Shown here piece by piece: positions 24,065 through 34,491 of a stretch of DNA of 64,000 nucleotides. A program made the position numbers and the translations under genes. The stretch is from Podocnemis expansa (taxonomy: Eukaryota > Chordata > Testudines > Podocnemididae), in assembly GCA_007922195.1 (NCBI GenBank), contig ML681971.1, positions 24,059,264 to 24,123,263 on the forward strand, read 5' to 3'. Each line of letters begins with the position of its first letter. The stretch's first letter is position 1. The notes under the pieces were generated by a model, which was not told where the DNA came from, searched no databases, and worked only from the letters and a program-made list of their open reading frames with translations.

Positions 24065-25495
24065 ATATAGATCTACAGTGAGGATATTGGGATGTCATTT
24101 GGACTGGAGAAGTGTGGCCGGATGGTAGTAAAGAGAGGAAAGGTAGTCAAGACTGATGGGGTGGAACTACCAGCAGGCCACATAGCAGACATACAGACCA
24201 GCTACAAGTACCTTGGCATCCCACAGTCACATGGGACTCACGATGAGGAGGCAAGGAAGACAGCAACATCCAAGTACCACCAAAGGATAAGACAGGTCCT
24301 GAAGAGCCAGCTCAATGGGAAGAACAAGATCCACGCCATCAACAGGTATGCCCTGCCAGTCATCAGATACCCTGCCGGTATAGTGAGCTGGCCAAAGTAG
24401 AACATGGAGGCTGCCGATGTGAAGACCCGGAAGCTCCTCACAATGTAGGAAGGTTTCCACCCCAAGTCCAACACCCAGAGACTGTATGCCAGCCGGAAAG
24501 AAGGCGGGCGGGGTTTGGTGAGTGTCAAAGCCACTGTCCTGGATGAAACCCAGAGCATCCAGGAGTACATCAGTAAGATGGCACCCAAAGATGAGCTGCT
24601 GAGAGAATGCCTGAGGCAGCAGCAGAAGACATAGGAGGAAGATCAAGCAAAACAAGTGCCATGGCAAGACAAGACCCTGCATGGAATGTACCATCGACAG
24701 ATAGCTGAGGTGGCTGACATTGGGAAATCCTACCAGTGGCTGGAAAAGGCTGGACTAAAAGACAGCACTGAGGCACTGATCATAGCAGCACAAGAACAGG
24801 CACTGAGCACCAGATCCATTGAAGCAGGGGTCTACCACACTAGACAGGACCCAAGGTGCAGACTGTGCAGAGAGACCTCAGAGACAGTCCAACACATAGT
24901 GGCAGGATGTAAGATGCAGGCAGGAACAGCATACACTGAACGGCACAACCAAGTAGCTGGCATTGTGTACAGGAACATCTGCACAGTGTATGGGCTAGAT
25001 CCTCCCAAGACCAGATGGGAGATCCCACAGAAGGTCGTGGAGAATAACAGGGCTAAGATCCTGTGGGACTTCCAGATCCAGACAGACAGGCAGGTACTGG
25101 CCAATCAACCAGACATCGTGCTAATAGACAAGGACCAGAAGACAGCGGTGGTGATAGATGTAGCAGTGCCAAGTGACAGCAACATCAGGAAGAAGGAGTA
25201 TGAGAAGCTGGAGAAGTACCAGGGCCTGAAAGAGGAACTAGAGCGGATGTGGAAAGTGAAGGCCAAAGTGGTCCCGGTGGTGGTAGGAGCACTCAGGGCT
25301 GTGACTCCTAAGCTGGGAGAGTGGCTCCAACAGATCCCAGGAACAACATCAGAGCTCTCTGTCCAGAAGAGTGCAGTGCTAGGAACAGCTAAGATACTGC
25401 GCAGAACCCTCAAACTCCCAGGCCTCTGGTAGAGGACCCGAGGTTGAGGATGACACATACCACCCATAGGGGGTGAGAGAGGAATTTTTATATAA
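24065..25495 (+). mobile_element. LINE with restriction-like endonuclease, 3' part
   Basis: Inserted in the ERV just beside the polypurine tract, in the opposite orientation to the ERV. It starts within the RT C-terminal region and ends soon after the stop codon near 25432. The protein order, RT end then CCHC knuckle then PD-(D/E)XK-type domain, is that of early-branching site-specific LINEs (R2/R4 type). R4/Dong/Rex6-like is my best guess. No poly(A) tail is visible. Confidence 0.75.
24092..25432 (+). pseudogene. RLE-LINE ORF: RT end, CCHC, endonuclease
   Basis: One frame runs from 24092 to 25432 with three internal TAG stops (24398-24400, about 24448-24450, about 24632-24634) and no frameshift. 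The first part has YKYLGIPQSH, NRYALPVIRYPAGIVSW, typical of the RT end. The last 258 codons have a CX2CX8HX4C knuckle (CRLCRETSETVQHIVAGC). Then comes QPDIVLIDKDQKTAVVIDVA, whose PD...D and ID residues fit a restriction-like endonuclease core. The ORF ends LPGLW. Confidence 0.75.
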
Positions 25496-25790
25496 TAGGA
25501 ACACTAGTTTTGTGGATTCTCATAATAGAGAGGGGACAGGTGAGAACAAGAGTGAAAGATTGGGCAGCTTTGACAGATAAGAGGAAGGAAGCAGGAAACA
25601 AGGTGAAAACCTAGGTAAAAACAAAACAAGAAATAAGCCTAGAAACAAATACTTAATGAGAAATTGATTTAAAAAAAAAAAAAAGAGAGAACAGAGACCT
25701 TAAAAAAAGATCTGCATCGTGATGCTGCTTTTTGACCTTTTTAAAGTATTGCAAGGCTTGCTGCATAGAGAGCAAGTGGGAGTCAATAGT

Positions 25791-25991
25791 TTATGCTTTG
25801 TTAGGAATGAGAGTCCAGCATTCAGAGCCGACTAGGGCACAGACACCCCCTTTCATGGCTAGAATGGATCCATATTTAGTAAATGCAGCACCCAGAACAC
25901 CAAAGGAGCCCATAGATGCCATGCGTCGCTGAACGTCAGAAAAATAAGGGAGAATAGTGGGAGCAAGGGGACTACTCCTCTTGTTCCGCAC
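25791..25991 (-). pseudogene. ERV env transmembrane remnant
   Basis: A 66-codon frame includes KGGVCALVGSECWTLIPN, a CX6C motif (25815-25841) at the place of the disulfide loop of retroviral transmembrane subunits, with Trp in place of the third Cys. It lies between the integrase trace and the 3' LTR, as expected for env. The upstream env surface part is not recognisable. Confidence 0.6.
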
Positions 25992-26849
25992 CCGCTCTTT
26001 TAAGTGTGATCACATGTAGACAGCCGGGACGAGCAGGCCAAAATAACAGGAGCCTGACCAGTTGGCACGAGTCACTTACAGGCTGAAGTGCCACAAATGT
26101 AATGAGTTAAATTGGATCCGGAGTATAAACCACTGGAAATAGAGGGGGAGCTCCAGTGAAAAGTAAGGTTTTAAGCCGAGCTTTACCTAGCTTAGACAAA
26201 AAGGATGTAACACCCGTGAAGAACCCAGAGCTATTAGAAGTGAAACAAAGGGGGCAGACACATAATAAGCCAAACAAATAGATTAGAGTTGTGTTACTTA
26301 ATTCAGGAGCAGAAAAGGTCCAGGAAGAACCAGAAACCCACGAAGTAGTTCAATAGCGAGTGTTATTACAGATAGAAACAAGAGAGGAAGGATTTCAGGA
26401 GGGTCACTGTGCCATAAACCAACACCATTTTGGGAGGCTCCAAGGGTAAGGGGGAAGTGGGAGCACACACAGCAGTTTGTTACATTTAAACCTTATTAAT
26501 TTAAGCTTACATTAAGGATTATAACATACCAGAAACTATACTGCAAAACACCATAGCAAAATTGAAGTGAATACCTTAAAAACTTTAGAAGCCAGAAATT
26601 TGCACATATATAAATTACAGGTAACAATGACAACATTTTGATTTCATGGAGCCCCACAGACTTGTTGGGACCGTACTAAAGAGTCTCTAGATTATTTTTC
26701 TTTGCAGATATCAAGAATGTGGTAGTGGCAAATCCTCTTCACTTTGGCTTGGCAAATCCTTTTTAACAACAGGGGAGAGGTTACTAGCACATGCACCGTG
26801 TTGTTAATTTTTTGGGGTTTTTTTGGAAGTGTAGAACTTGTACAGTGTG

Positions 26850-27170
26850 AAGCATGGATTCACATTGGCAGTCCATGGCACTTGACTTCTGTATTGGTGA
26901 TTAACAAAACCTGAAATGGATTTTTTACAAGCTTTTGCTAACAGTAGCAAAAACCAGCTTAACACAAGGGCAGTCTTTTAGCCATCCTGAAAAGGTACAT
27001 ACAACTAATACAAATTTATAAAAATACACTTTGGCATTTGTATGAAATTAATTTGAAAATGTACAAAAGGTCCCCTTTTTGTTTTTACAAGCTTGCCAAC
27101 ATTATGGGCTTGACAAATTGTACAGGTATAACAATATTGATCCAGTAAAATGGGTTACTTTTAAATACTT
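26850..27170 (-). pseudogene. ERV integrase remnant
   Basis: Minus-strand pieces show the second half of an HHCC zinc site (YCYTCTICQAHNVGK, near 27090-27140) and a TFSGW block (near 26980-26997) that opens the catalytic core. The residue just before TFSGW, where integrases carry the first catalytic Asp, is Cys. A stop follows about 20 codons later. The spacing is compatible with one decayed integrase. Confidence 0.68.
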
Positions 27171-27621
27171 TGTGTTGCAAACAAACAACATATTTAGCCA
27201 CAAGCTTGCCTTGTAAATTTTTTTTGACAAGACCCATTCTTTTATAAGAAAAATCAGGATTTTGTAAAGGAATATCTTTAAATTTAACTTAAGGCATTGT
27301 TAACTGAATGGTGACAAACAAGCAATTATGAGGTTTTCCATCCAGGAGAACTGGGAATAAAGAAGTGGGATTTAAAACAGAACATCAAATAAGAATAATA
27401 TTGTTTGCAGACTACATAAAAAAATGTATATTAGATTAATTTAGCCTGAAAAAATGTTGTATTCAGTTTATAAAAGGACTGCTGCAACAGAGTGTGTGGA
27501 AGCAACCTTTTGCCAGGCTGTCCTCATGAGAAGAAAATTAAGGATTAAAGGGTTGGGACATGGGCAGTGGAGGCATTGTTGCAAAGTCAAGTGTCCCTTC
27601 CTGCTGGCTGGGCCGGTAAGG

Positions 27622-27663
27622 ACACTTTGTCTTTCAGTGGCCCAATTGTCCACAATAGTGGCA
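27622..27663 (-). pseudogene. ERV nucleocapsid zinc knuckle with stop
   Basis: The minus strand encodes a CX2CX4HX4C knuckle, C-H-Y-C-G-Q-L-G-H-stop-K-T-K-C. The TGA right after the histidine breaks the frame. It marks the end of gag. Confidence 0.75.
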
Positions 27664-29320
27664 TGTGAAATTTTTTTAGAATGCTGGAATGCGCCCCATC
27701 CCACATCCCCATTAGCAGCCAGGGATCCCTTGCATGGCTGCAGATGACCCTGGAAAAGGTTTTTAAGCCATCTACATCATTTTAGGAAAAGGCGGGGGGA
27801 TTAAGCCCGCTTTGAGTTTACGCACTTAGGCTCAAGGCTAAGACAGCTTGCAGAAACAGCAAAGAACAGCAAAACACATTATATTAGGCCCCAGCCAGTT
27901 TTTACAGGAGACTGACTTTAGCTGGTGCTTTGGGCTTAGAGCCTAGCATTAGTTTACGGTCGGGTCGCTCCCAGGAGTGGTGTCAATACCATGCTACCTT
28001 TTTGTTACAAAATTTTTGCTTTAGCCCTACATTACACCCCTGATGAGCAAAAATGATTTGATTGGCAAAGCATCCCTATAATTAACAAACAACTTCAGGA
28101 CATTCAGCGGGATGGCTTATGCCATTCAATTTTTACACCAGCCACCCCCGTTTTTGAGGCTGAGCAGACTATTTTTGGGACTCTGTGGAAAGTTAGTGGC
28201 CACAATTAGCACTGCAAAATTTAGCTAACCTACCATCTGCAGCTTATTTGTAGTATTTAATATTATACAACTTAAACTTATAGCTACCACTTTAACATGC
28301 TACAGGCTTTTTAGGGCCTGTCACATTTGCCATAGTGTTTGTTTTAATTTTGGACTAAGGCTTCCAAAGGGAAGCCTCATCAATCTACAACTTAATTACT
28401 TTTACATGAAGGCCTACTTAGTGCCTTAACATTACCAAAATGCCAAAGGTTTGTTCCCATTTTTATCTTATCCTCAGGATGATGTTCATAACTTAATGCT
28501 TTTTGTGTTACCTTGGGGTGAGGGGAACAACAGATTCTCTGCACTACTCCCACAAATCACTTGCTTAAACCAACAGCTCACATTACAAAACACAACCAAA
28601 ATTATACCAATATTAATATTTACATTAATCACATCAAATTGCAGTCACAAAATAACCAGATTGCATGATCTGTACCTGTTGAGGGGCCACGCCAGATAGT
28701 CCCATAGCTTCATTTGTAACTAGGGGTCAGATGTCCTTTGCAGGATGATCCCCTGGCTTAGCTTCTTTTTTCTTTCATACCCTTACCATTATTGCTGAAA
28801 TTTTACACATTTTTGTTGCACATTTTAGGGTTCCCGTTTGATGCAATCAGGGCCCGAACTTTTACTTGGGACATGGTGGGGTGGTGGTTTTGTGGAGGGC
28901 AGCAAGGGTAGATTATTACTGCAACCCCCTCTTTCTTGCTGGCTTTTTTTTTTTTGCTGGACGGCTTTCAAAAGCACAGCCAGTAAGGAGTTTTTCTTCA
29001 GAAGTGCTCTGATAACAGCCTGTTTCAGCTTTTCGTCTTCAGTTGTTAACCCTTTTTTTCCTCACATCACTACTGTTACAAGTCTCAGGTCCTGATTCCA
29101 CAGCGCAGGGCATGCACCTTTGCCAAGAAAACAAGAACCTGGGCTTATTGCTTAAGCTAGGGGATAACAATGGCATTTGAGGTGTACTGGGTTTATTTAA
29201 CAAATTTGACTGGCCAGTAGTATTTTGGAATTTTTAACTTTTAAACTGAGTTTTTAGCTTGTCCTGGGAGTCCTTTAGACTCCTGACAACTGATTTCTGG
29301 TGCCTTTTAGACATTTTTTT

Positions 29321-29803
29321 TTATGTATATACCAATTTAAATACATATTTTACTGTTTTATAGGGGTTATGCCCCCTTAAAAAAATTTTTCTAAGAAACT
29401 GCTTTAAATGATTATCCCTGGTATACCAGCTCCATTTAAATAAAACCAAACAAAAATCAGGCCCATAATAAGTAAGTATACATATAGTACCCTGGAGTAC
29501 CCAAAGGGGGAAAGCAATTTTAGTTCTGCCTATCCCCATTATTCTTAGACCACTTGCTTTACAGTGCACTGCTCGAGCTTGGGAAGGCTCCAGAGACTGA
29601 GGCATGGCATTAGGGTGCCATTCATCAGAGTCCGGAGCACTGGCCTGATGATAGGGAGGGGATACAGGAATCTTGCAGGCTGTCATTGCCAATTTTGCCT
29701 GCTGGGCTTCCATGTCCTGCATGTCTGCCCACACATACCAGTAATCCAGTTGTTTAGGGTGGAGAATTTCAAGGATTTTCCTGAGGTACCTCAAGTTTTT
29801 CAA
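29321..29803 (-). pseudogene. ERV gag-region frame (tentative)
   Basis: A 160-codon frame lies in the position expected for gag, between leader and nucleocapsid trace. It includes a Gln/Ala/Met-rich stretch (DMQDMEAQQAKLAMTACK) and a Pro/Ser-rich stretch. I recognise no diagnostic gag domain, so the assignment rests on position alone. The second half looks untranslated. Confidence 0.35.
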
Positions 29804-30059
29804 ATTTAAATCTTTTAATTGAGGCCATTATAAATTTGGCCAGTTTCTTTGACAAAGATTGATCAACTTCTGTTTTGTTTTGTTTTTTGTTTGTTTGTTT
29901 TTTAAAAACCCCGGTGCCCGTGAGTCGACTTCAGTTTACCAGAACTTTTCCTAGGGGACTATTTTCCAGGATGGACTGACCCTATCCCATTTTTCACCCT
30001 AGGCAGACGTCCCTTTCTAGTCCCCCCTTCCAGAGCCTGCCTTCTTGGCTTAACCTAGT

Positions 30060-30290
30060 CCGCCCAACCTGGAAAGGGCCGGAACAATTCTCCAACCTGG
30101 AAAGGAGAATTCTAGGTTGCCTCAGACAGAGTGGGGGACCTGCAGCCTACCCAACCTGGAAAGGGCAGGAGAAATTCTCCAACCTGGAAAGGAGAATTCT
30201 GGGTTTAACACAAAACAGATCTAGCCTAGCCCACCCAACCTGGAAAGGGCAGGAGCAATTCCCCAACCTGGAAAGGGGAATTCTAGGCTA
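30060..30290 (-). repeat. ERV leader tandem array with three stem-loops
   Basis: Three units of about 85 bp each contain CCCAACCTGGAAAGGGC followed by an inverted repeat. The stems are AATTCTCC/GGAGAATT at 30086-30093/30104-30111 and 30173-30180/30191-30198. In the third unit they are AATTCCCC/GGGGAATT at 30257-30264/30275-30282. The loops are AACCTGGAAA (TTTCCAGGTT on the transcribed strand). The array lies between the primer site and gag, where retroviruses carry packaging and dimerisation structures; that role here is inference. Confidence 0.8.
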
Positions 30291-30676
30291 CTACTGATAA
30301 ACCAGCAGACCTATTCAGAGTTCAAAGGGATAGGAGTGGTTTCACCATGCGGGAATGGAGACATAAATTTCTGCCACACAGCATTACCAACTGCTCGATC
30401 CTGTGCACCCCGCAGTTGGAGGGACAGTTACACTAGAACTGCCTGTGTCACCCAAGGGTGGTGAAACCACAAGAAGACAGGCCTATGACATGACAAACAG
30501 ACATACACAAAGACATACAAAGATGTGAACCACACAAAAACAACAAACAAAGAAGTCACCTTATCGCCCCAAAGGAGCTGCAGGCCTGCCCCAAGTTCCC
30601 ATAGGTGAACTCACCCAATCTGTTGGCAGGCCGGGATTGGGGCTGGATGGCAGCACCTCCTGGGTGAGCTGGGTAA

Positions 30677-30694
30677 CTCCTGCCTGGCTCGCCA
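30677..30694 (-). other. ERV primer-binding site, tRNA-Arg type
   Basis: The minus strand reads TGGCGAGCCAGGCAGGAG, four bases after the 5' LTR. From memory of vertebrate tRNA-Arg(ACG), whose 3' end is CTCCTGGCTGGCTCGCCA, it complements 17 of 18 bases. This fixes the ERV orientation. Confidence 0.8.
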
Positions 30695-30698
30695 AATT

Positions 30699-31477
30699 TG
30701 TGGGGGACAAATTAATCAGGGCTCTCAACCTGGAAAGAGAGACCACCGATCCTCCCCGGTGATGAAGGCCCGTTCCCAGCTGAGACTCAAATTAGCAGAG
30801 AATGAGGGGGGGTTCAGGATTTATTATTCAGCTGAATAACAAAAGGAACTGCATCAGAGGGCAGCAAAGAAGGGCTAGCCCCTCTGAGCAGGCCCCCCCA
30901 ACAACTCGAGTGCAAGAGAAAGCCCCGAGGGGCAGCATCACAACACTTTTATCCAGTACAGTATGATAATGCTATGATAATGCTTACATGATTGACAACG
31001 TTTTAGAGACCCGTATATGGTTACATTAACATTATTAAATACATATTAATGATTAAAGAATGCATATAATTATCCCCGCCTCTGTTTACTGTTGACATTA
31101 TTTGCATTATCCTGGGCAGCCGCAGTACCTGCAAACTTATTAATTTCTGCCTAGAGGTGCTGACCTTACATTCTTGTGAGGCTATGGTGCCAAGAAGGGT
31201 GAGCAGGAGATAGGAGGCAATACTCCCTTTTCAGTTAGAACAAAGACAGACAGTCTTGCTTACATTCCTTGTCCAGATGGTCAGGAGAAAAAGCATGAGA
31301 AAGGGGAGATAACACACTTTAACTATCAACTCTAGGCCGCTTGTTAAAGAAACTTAAATACATGACTTGCCAGAGAAACGACCCCACTACCATAGCAACC
31401 CACGGCTCCAACGAGGCCTACACTTCAGCACCTTTCTCACCGTCCTACAGAAGAGATTACATACAATTTCCCTTACA
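30699..31477 (-). repeat. ERV 5' LTR
   Basis: Read on the minus strand it starts TGTAAGGGAAATTG and ends TTTGTCCCCCACA, with canonical TG...CA ends. It has the same length as the other LTR. An AATAAA lies near 30822 as a probable polyadenylation signal. Confidence 0.9.
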
Positions 31478-31515
31478 ACAGGTATCAGCAAAGGTTGCTG
31501 ACCTCTGTTTTAGAC

Positions 31516-32264
31516 GATCACTACAGGACTGTTATTCATGGTAAATCTAGATGAGTAAGCTGTTATTTTTGTGTGCAACACTACACAGCTAACAACCACC
31601 GATCCACATCAAACCACACAGTAAATATCATGCTCACTAAAATCAAAGGAGGTACTAACTAAATAATAATGGTCCATGCTCTGTTTCATGGTGCTGATAC
31701 AAAAAATACACATTTTTCATAGCATTTTGGATTAGCGAACATTTCACATTTATTTCTAAGTCAAATAAAGAGCATAGCACTCCCTATACCGTTTAAAACC
31801 CAAAACCACAATTCTGCAACTCCTTTGTAATACTGCCTCAAACTCTTATCTAATAATCCCAGAGATTAAGAAATCTTGACATAGTATTTTCTGCCCTAGA
31901 TAAATTCCACCACCAGATTACATGTTCTCTCAATCACCTGCTTGCAGCAGGTTATAAAACATCTATATGCAGCGATTCCAGCCAGCTAACCTTAGAAAGA
32001 TTCAAGATTATGAATATGATTGTTTTGTTTTGGTTTTAAACAGTAACCCTTATCCCCCGGTTAAAGATGTCTAGGATTTATTTTCTACAATCACCAGTTA
32101 CTGTGCTTTATACAATGTATTAGATTTTAATACAGCAATGACATATGTACTGTAATAACCTGTCTTGCCTTTTGCCTCCTCTCTCATTCTTGCTTTTTCA
32201 GCACCCATGCTGCCTCTCTCTCCAATCCATTCAAATAATCAATCAATCAATCTGGCTATGTCCC
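31516..32264. other. No feature recognised
   Basis: AT-rich unique-looking sequence right of the nested elements. Confidence 0.35.
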
Positions 32265-32420
32265 ACATCACCCCTGGCTCCTTTCAACTGTTCCAAGGCC
32301 TTCTCATTTCCTACTGCATCAAATTCAGGCTGCTTGTTTTTACCTTTAAATCCCTTCCTTGCATATCTGCTTCTGATCTTCACTGCATTGCCCCACACCC
32401 CACTCCATCACTGATGCCAC
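32265..32420 (+). repeat. L2-like LINE relic (tentative)
   Basis: The plus frame gives ISYCIKFRLLVFTFKSLPCI, resembling the conserved segment near the end of L2-type RT proteins (polar-Arg-Ile-Lys-Phe-Lys-Leu-Leu pattern). It is short and degraded. Confidence 0.4.
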
Positions 32421-32724
32421 CCATTGTCCATTTGCCTATTTCACTCCCAAATGGCCAAGGCACTTTTCCCCACTGCCCTTTACACGTGGAATGCTAATTA
32501 GATTGCGCGTCCGCTCATCTTTCACATCACCACTCAAGCCCACCACCCTCTTTGATGCTTACAAGAAACCAGCCTCGATGGCTCAAAGGAGCAGCAGCAG
32601 CCAGGAATAGCCGACAGATGTATTTGACATCACCAGGTTCTAAACTAACCTACAAAACCACAGACTCTTATTCATTTTGCCACTGTCCTTCCTCCCCACT
32701 TTCTAGCTAGAATTTGTTCCAAAG

Positions 32725-32935
32725 AGGCAGCCATGTTAAGTCTAGCTCAGTAAAAACAAACAAGGAGTCCTGTGGTACTTTTAAAGACTAAAATTTATTT
32801 ATCACATGAGTTTTCATGGAAGAGAATCCCACTTTGTGAGAAATGGGATTTGCTCCCACAAAACCTCATGTGATAAATAACATTGTCAGTCTCTAAAAGT
32901 GCCACAGGATTCCTTGTTTGTTCAGCAAGATTTTG
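32725..32935. mobile_element. PLE tail fold-back
   Basis: The minus tail (AACAAACAAGGAGTCCTGTG, TTAAAGACTAAAATTTATTT, TTTTCATGGAAGAGAATCCC) is followed at once by a plus tail (GGGATTTGCTCCCACAAAAC, TGTGATAAATAACATTGTCA, AAAGTGCCACAGGATTCCTT). The centre spacer is about a dozen bases. Confidence 0.82.
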
Positions 32936-33919
32936 TTACACTGCCTTGGGGCCCTATCAAATCGACAGGAGATGCTCCCTCAACTTCAATGAGAATTGGG
33001 TTGTGCCTTTATGCAAGTTTCAAATTAGACCGCAAGTTCCCTGGGACAGGGTTAATGTCTTCCTATGTAGTTGCACAATGTCCAGCACAAAAACCTGTCC
33101 CCCACTCTTTACATCAGTTTTCCATAGTCAAGTTCAGGGTTCTTATCCTCAAGGTGCTCACTGGTGTGATCCCAGAATATCTAACAGGTCAACCAAAATG
33201 AGGTTGTCTCCAAAATGGAACTTCTACCAGAAGGGCAAAGCCTGACAATGAAAAAACAAGCTTTCTCCAGGGCCAGTTTGAGACTGCAAAATGAACTCAC
33301 CTGGGAACTACAGACCATCATAAACCTCAGACCCTTCTGTTTCCAGGGCAATATGCATTTTTTTAATTTGCCTTTGCTGACACAAAAAGCACAGTATGAA
33401 CATTTAACCATCACTACAAAACCAACTCCTACCAAAACAAAATCACTACAGCGCACACACAAGTCCCCCTGGGAAAGGATGAGGGAAAGAATGGCCCACG
33501 TGACAGATACTAATGGCATCATTTCATGTGCGACTGCGAAGGGCACAGATACTACAGTGATCTAAGACTCTAAACAGAATTAGAAAGAGAACCTCATCTT
33601 AACTGGGACACTGGGGATAATCTGCCACACACTATGTACACACACAAGTAACCAATATAAAAATGTACATTTTGTGCTGGCTTTAATAAAAACATCAAGA
33701 TTTTAAGAGACAGCATTTCTGCAATCTGCATTATACACACTGTACGCTTTTGCCAGAAAAGTCTGAGGTCCAGAGACCATTAAGCTGAGATTTTCAAGAG
33801 CACTTATGAGACTTGGAGAGCACAAGCCTCATTGACTATCCTGCCCTAAATCTTTTAGATACTTTAGAAAGTCTCTCCTTTAAAAGTTTTGTGCAATTAC
33901 TAAAATCGGTTACACAACT
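32936..33919. other. No gene; old repeat traces
   Basis: 33030-33090 has CGCAAGTTCCCTGGGACAGG and TTGCACAATGTCCAGCACAA, which resemble an old amniote repeat tail. Otherwise unique-looking. Confidence 0.4.
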
Positions 33920-33927
33920 CCCTAAAC

Positions 33928-34483
33928 CAGGGGTCTGCAACCTGTGGCTCTAGAGCTGAATGAGACTCTTTTGGCTGCTCTTCTTTGGTTTTGGGCCTGC
34001 TCCTGTCACCAGTGGACCCTGCTGGCAGGCTGCACAAGTAGAGCCCTTCAAATATGCGGATATCCATGGATATCTGCATCCGCAGATACAACATGGATGA
34101 TTTGCGGACTGTTTCTTGCGGATGCATATCAGATACAGGTCCACATATTTTTATCTTCACAGAGCTAGAGCCCTGCAAATATGCAGATATCCGGATCCAC
34201 GGATACAACACAGGTATCTGCAGACCATTTCTTGTGGATGCAGATCAGATATGGCTCCATGTATTTGTATCCGTGCAGCGCTCTACGCACAAGGCCCCAG
34301 GTGCTCCCCGCCACCAGGAGACCCAGTGGCAGGCCTGCTCCTGAGCTCCCTTCCCCCTGCCAGGAGATCCAGCTTCCAGCTCTTCCCACCAGGAGACTAT
34401 ACCCACTGGGGCTCTCAAAACACTCGGTTACTGAAGGAATTTTTTAAAATGGCTCATCTTATCTTTTGGGTTGCCAACCTCTG
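33928..34483. mobile_element. hAT transposon, 556 bp
   Basis: Ends CAGGGGTCTGCAACCTG and GGGTTGCCAACCTCTG are inverted copies. The flanks CCCTAAAC (33920-33927) and CACTAAAC (34484-34491) match at 7 of 8. The interior holds a tandem dimer (34037-34286) with GGATATCC motifs that seems to come from another element. Confidence 0.83.
34037..34286 (+). repeat. Tandem dimer, ~125-bp unit
   Basis: Unit 1 starts TAGAGCCCTTCAAATATGCGG (34037, first 20 shared with unit 2 except two bases). Unit 2 starts at about 34164 with TAGAGCCCTGCAAATATGCA. Both continue through GATAC.ACA, then TTTCTTG.GGATGCA.ATCAG and a CACATATTT/CATGTATTTGTAT end. Confidence 0.75.
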
Positions 34484-34491
34484 CACTAAAC

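Larger units (their letters stand above)
23262..31477 (-). mobile_element. Endogenous retrovirus, class I-like, defective
   Basis: Two 779-bp LTRs in direct orientation enclose about 6.7 kb. The minus orientation follows from the primer site beside the right-hand LTR and the polypurine tract beside the left-hand LTR. The flanking 4-bp duplication ACAG (23258-23261 and 31478-31481) and the arginine-type primer suit a gamma-like (class I) element. In transcription order I can place a leader with stem-loops, gag traces, an integrase trace and an env transmembrane trace. No RT is recognisable between gag and integrase. A LINE is inserted near the 3' LTR. Stops are frequent, so it is a dead provirus. 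Confidence 0.87.
22791..31507. mobile_element. hAT transposon split by an ERV
   Basis: Left end CAGGGGTAGGCAACCCCC (22791) and right end GGTTGCTGACCTCTG (to 31507) are inverted hAT termini. They are flanked by perfect 8-bp duplications TTTTAGAC at 22783-22790 and 31508-31515. Only 22791-23261 and 31482-31507 belong to the hAT itself. The rest is an inserted ERV, plus its 4-bp target copy. Confidence 0.88.

Noticed and set aside
24092..24400. Idea that the plus-strand frame is retroviral pol
   Set aside because: It runs against the ERV orientation, and the CCHC plus PD-(D/E)XK order is that of RLE-type LINEs.
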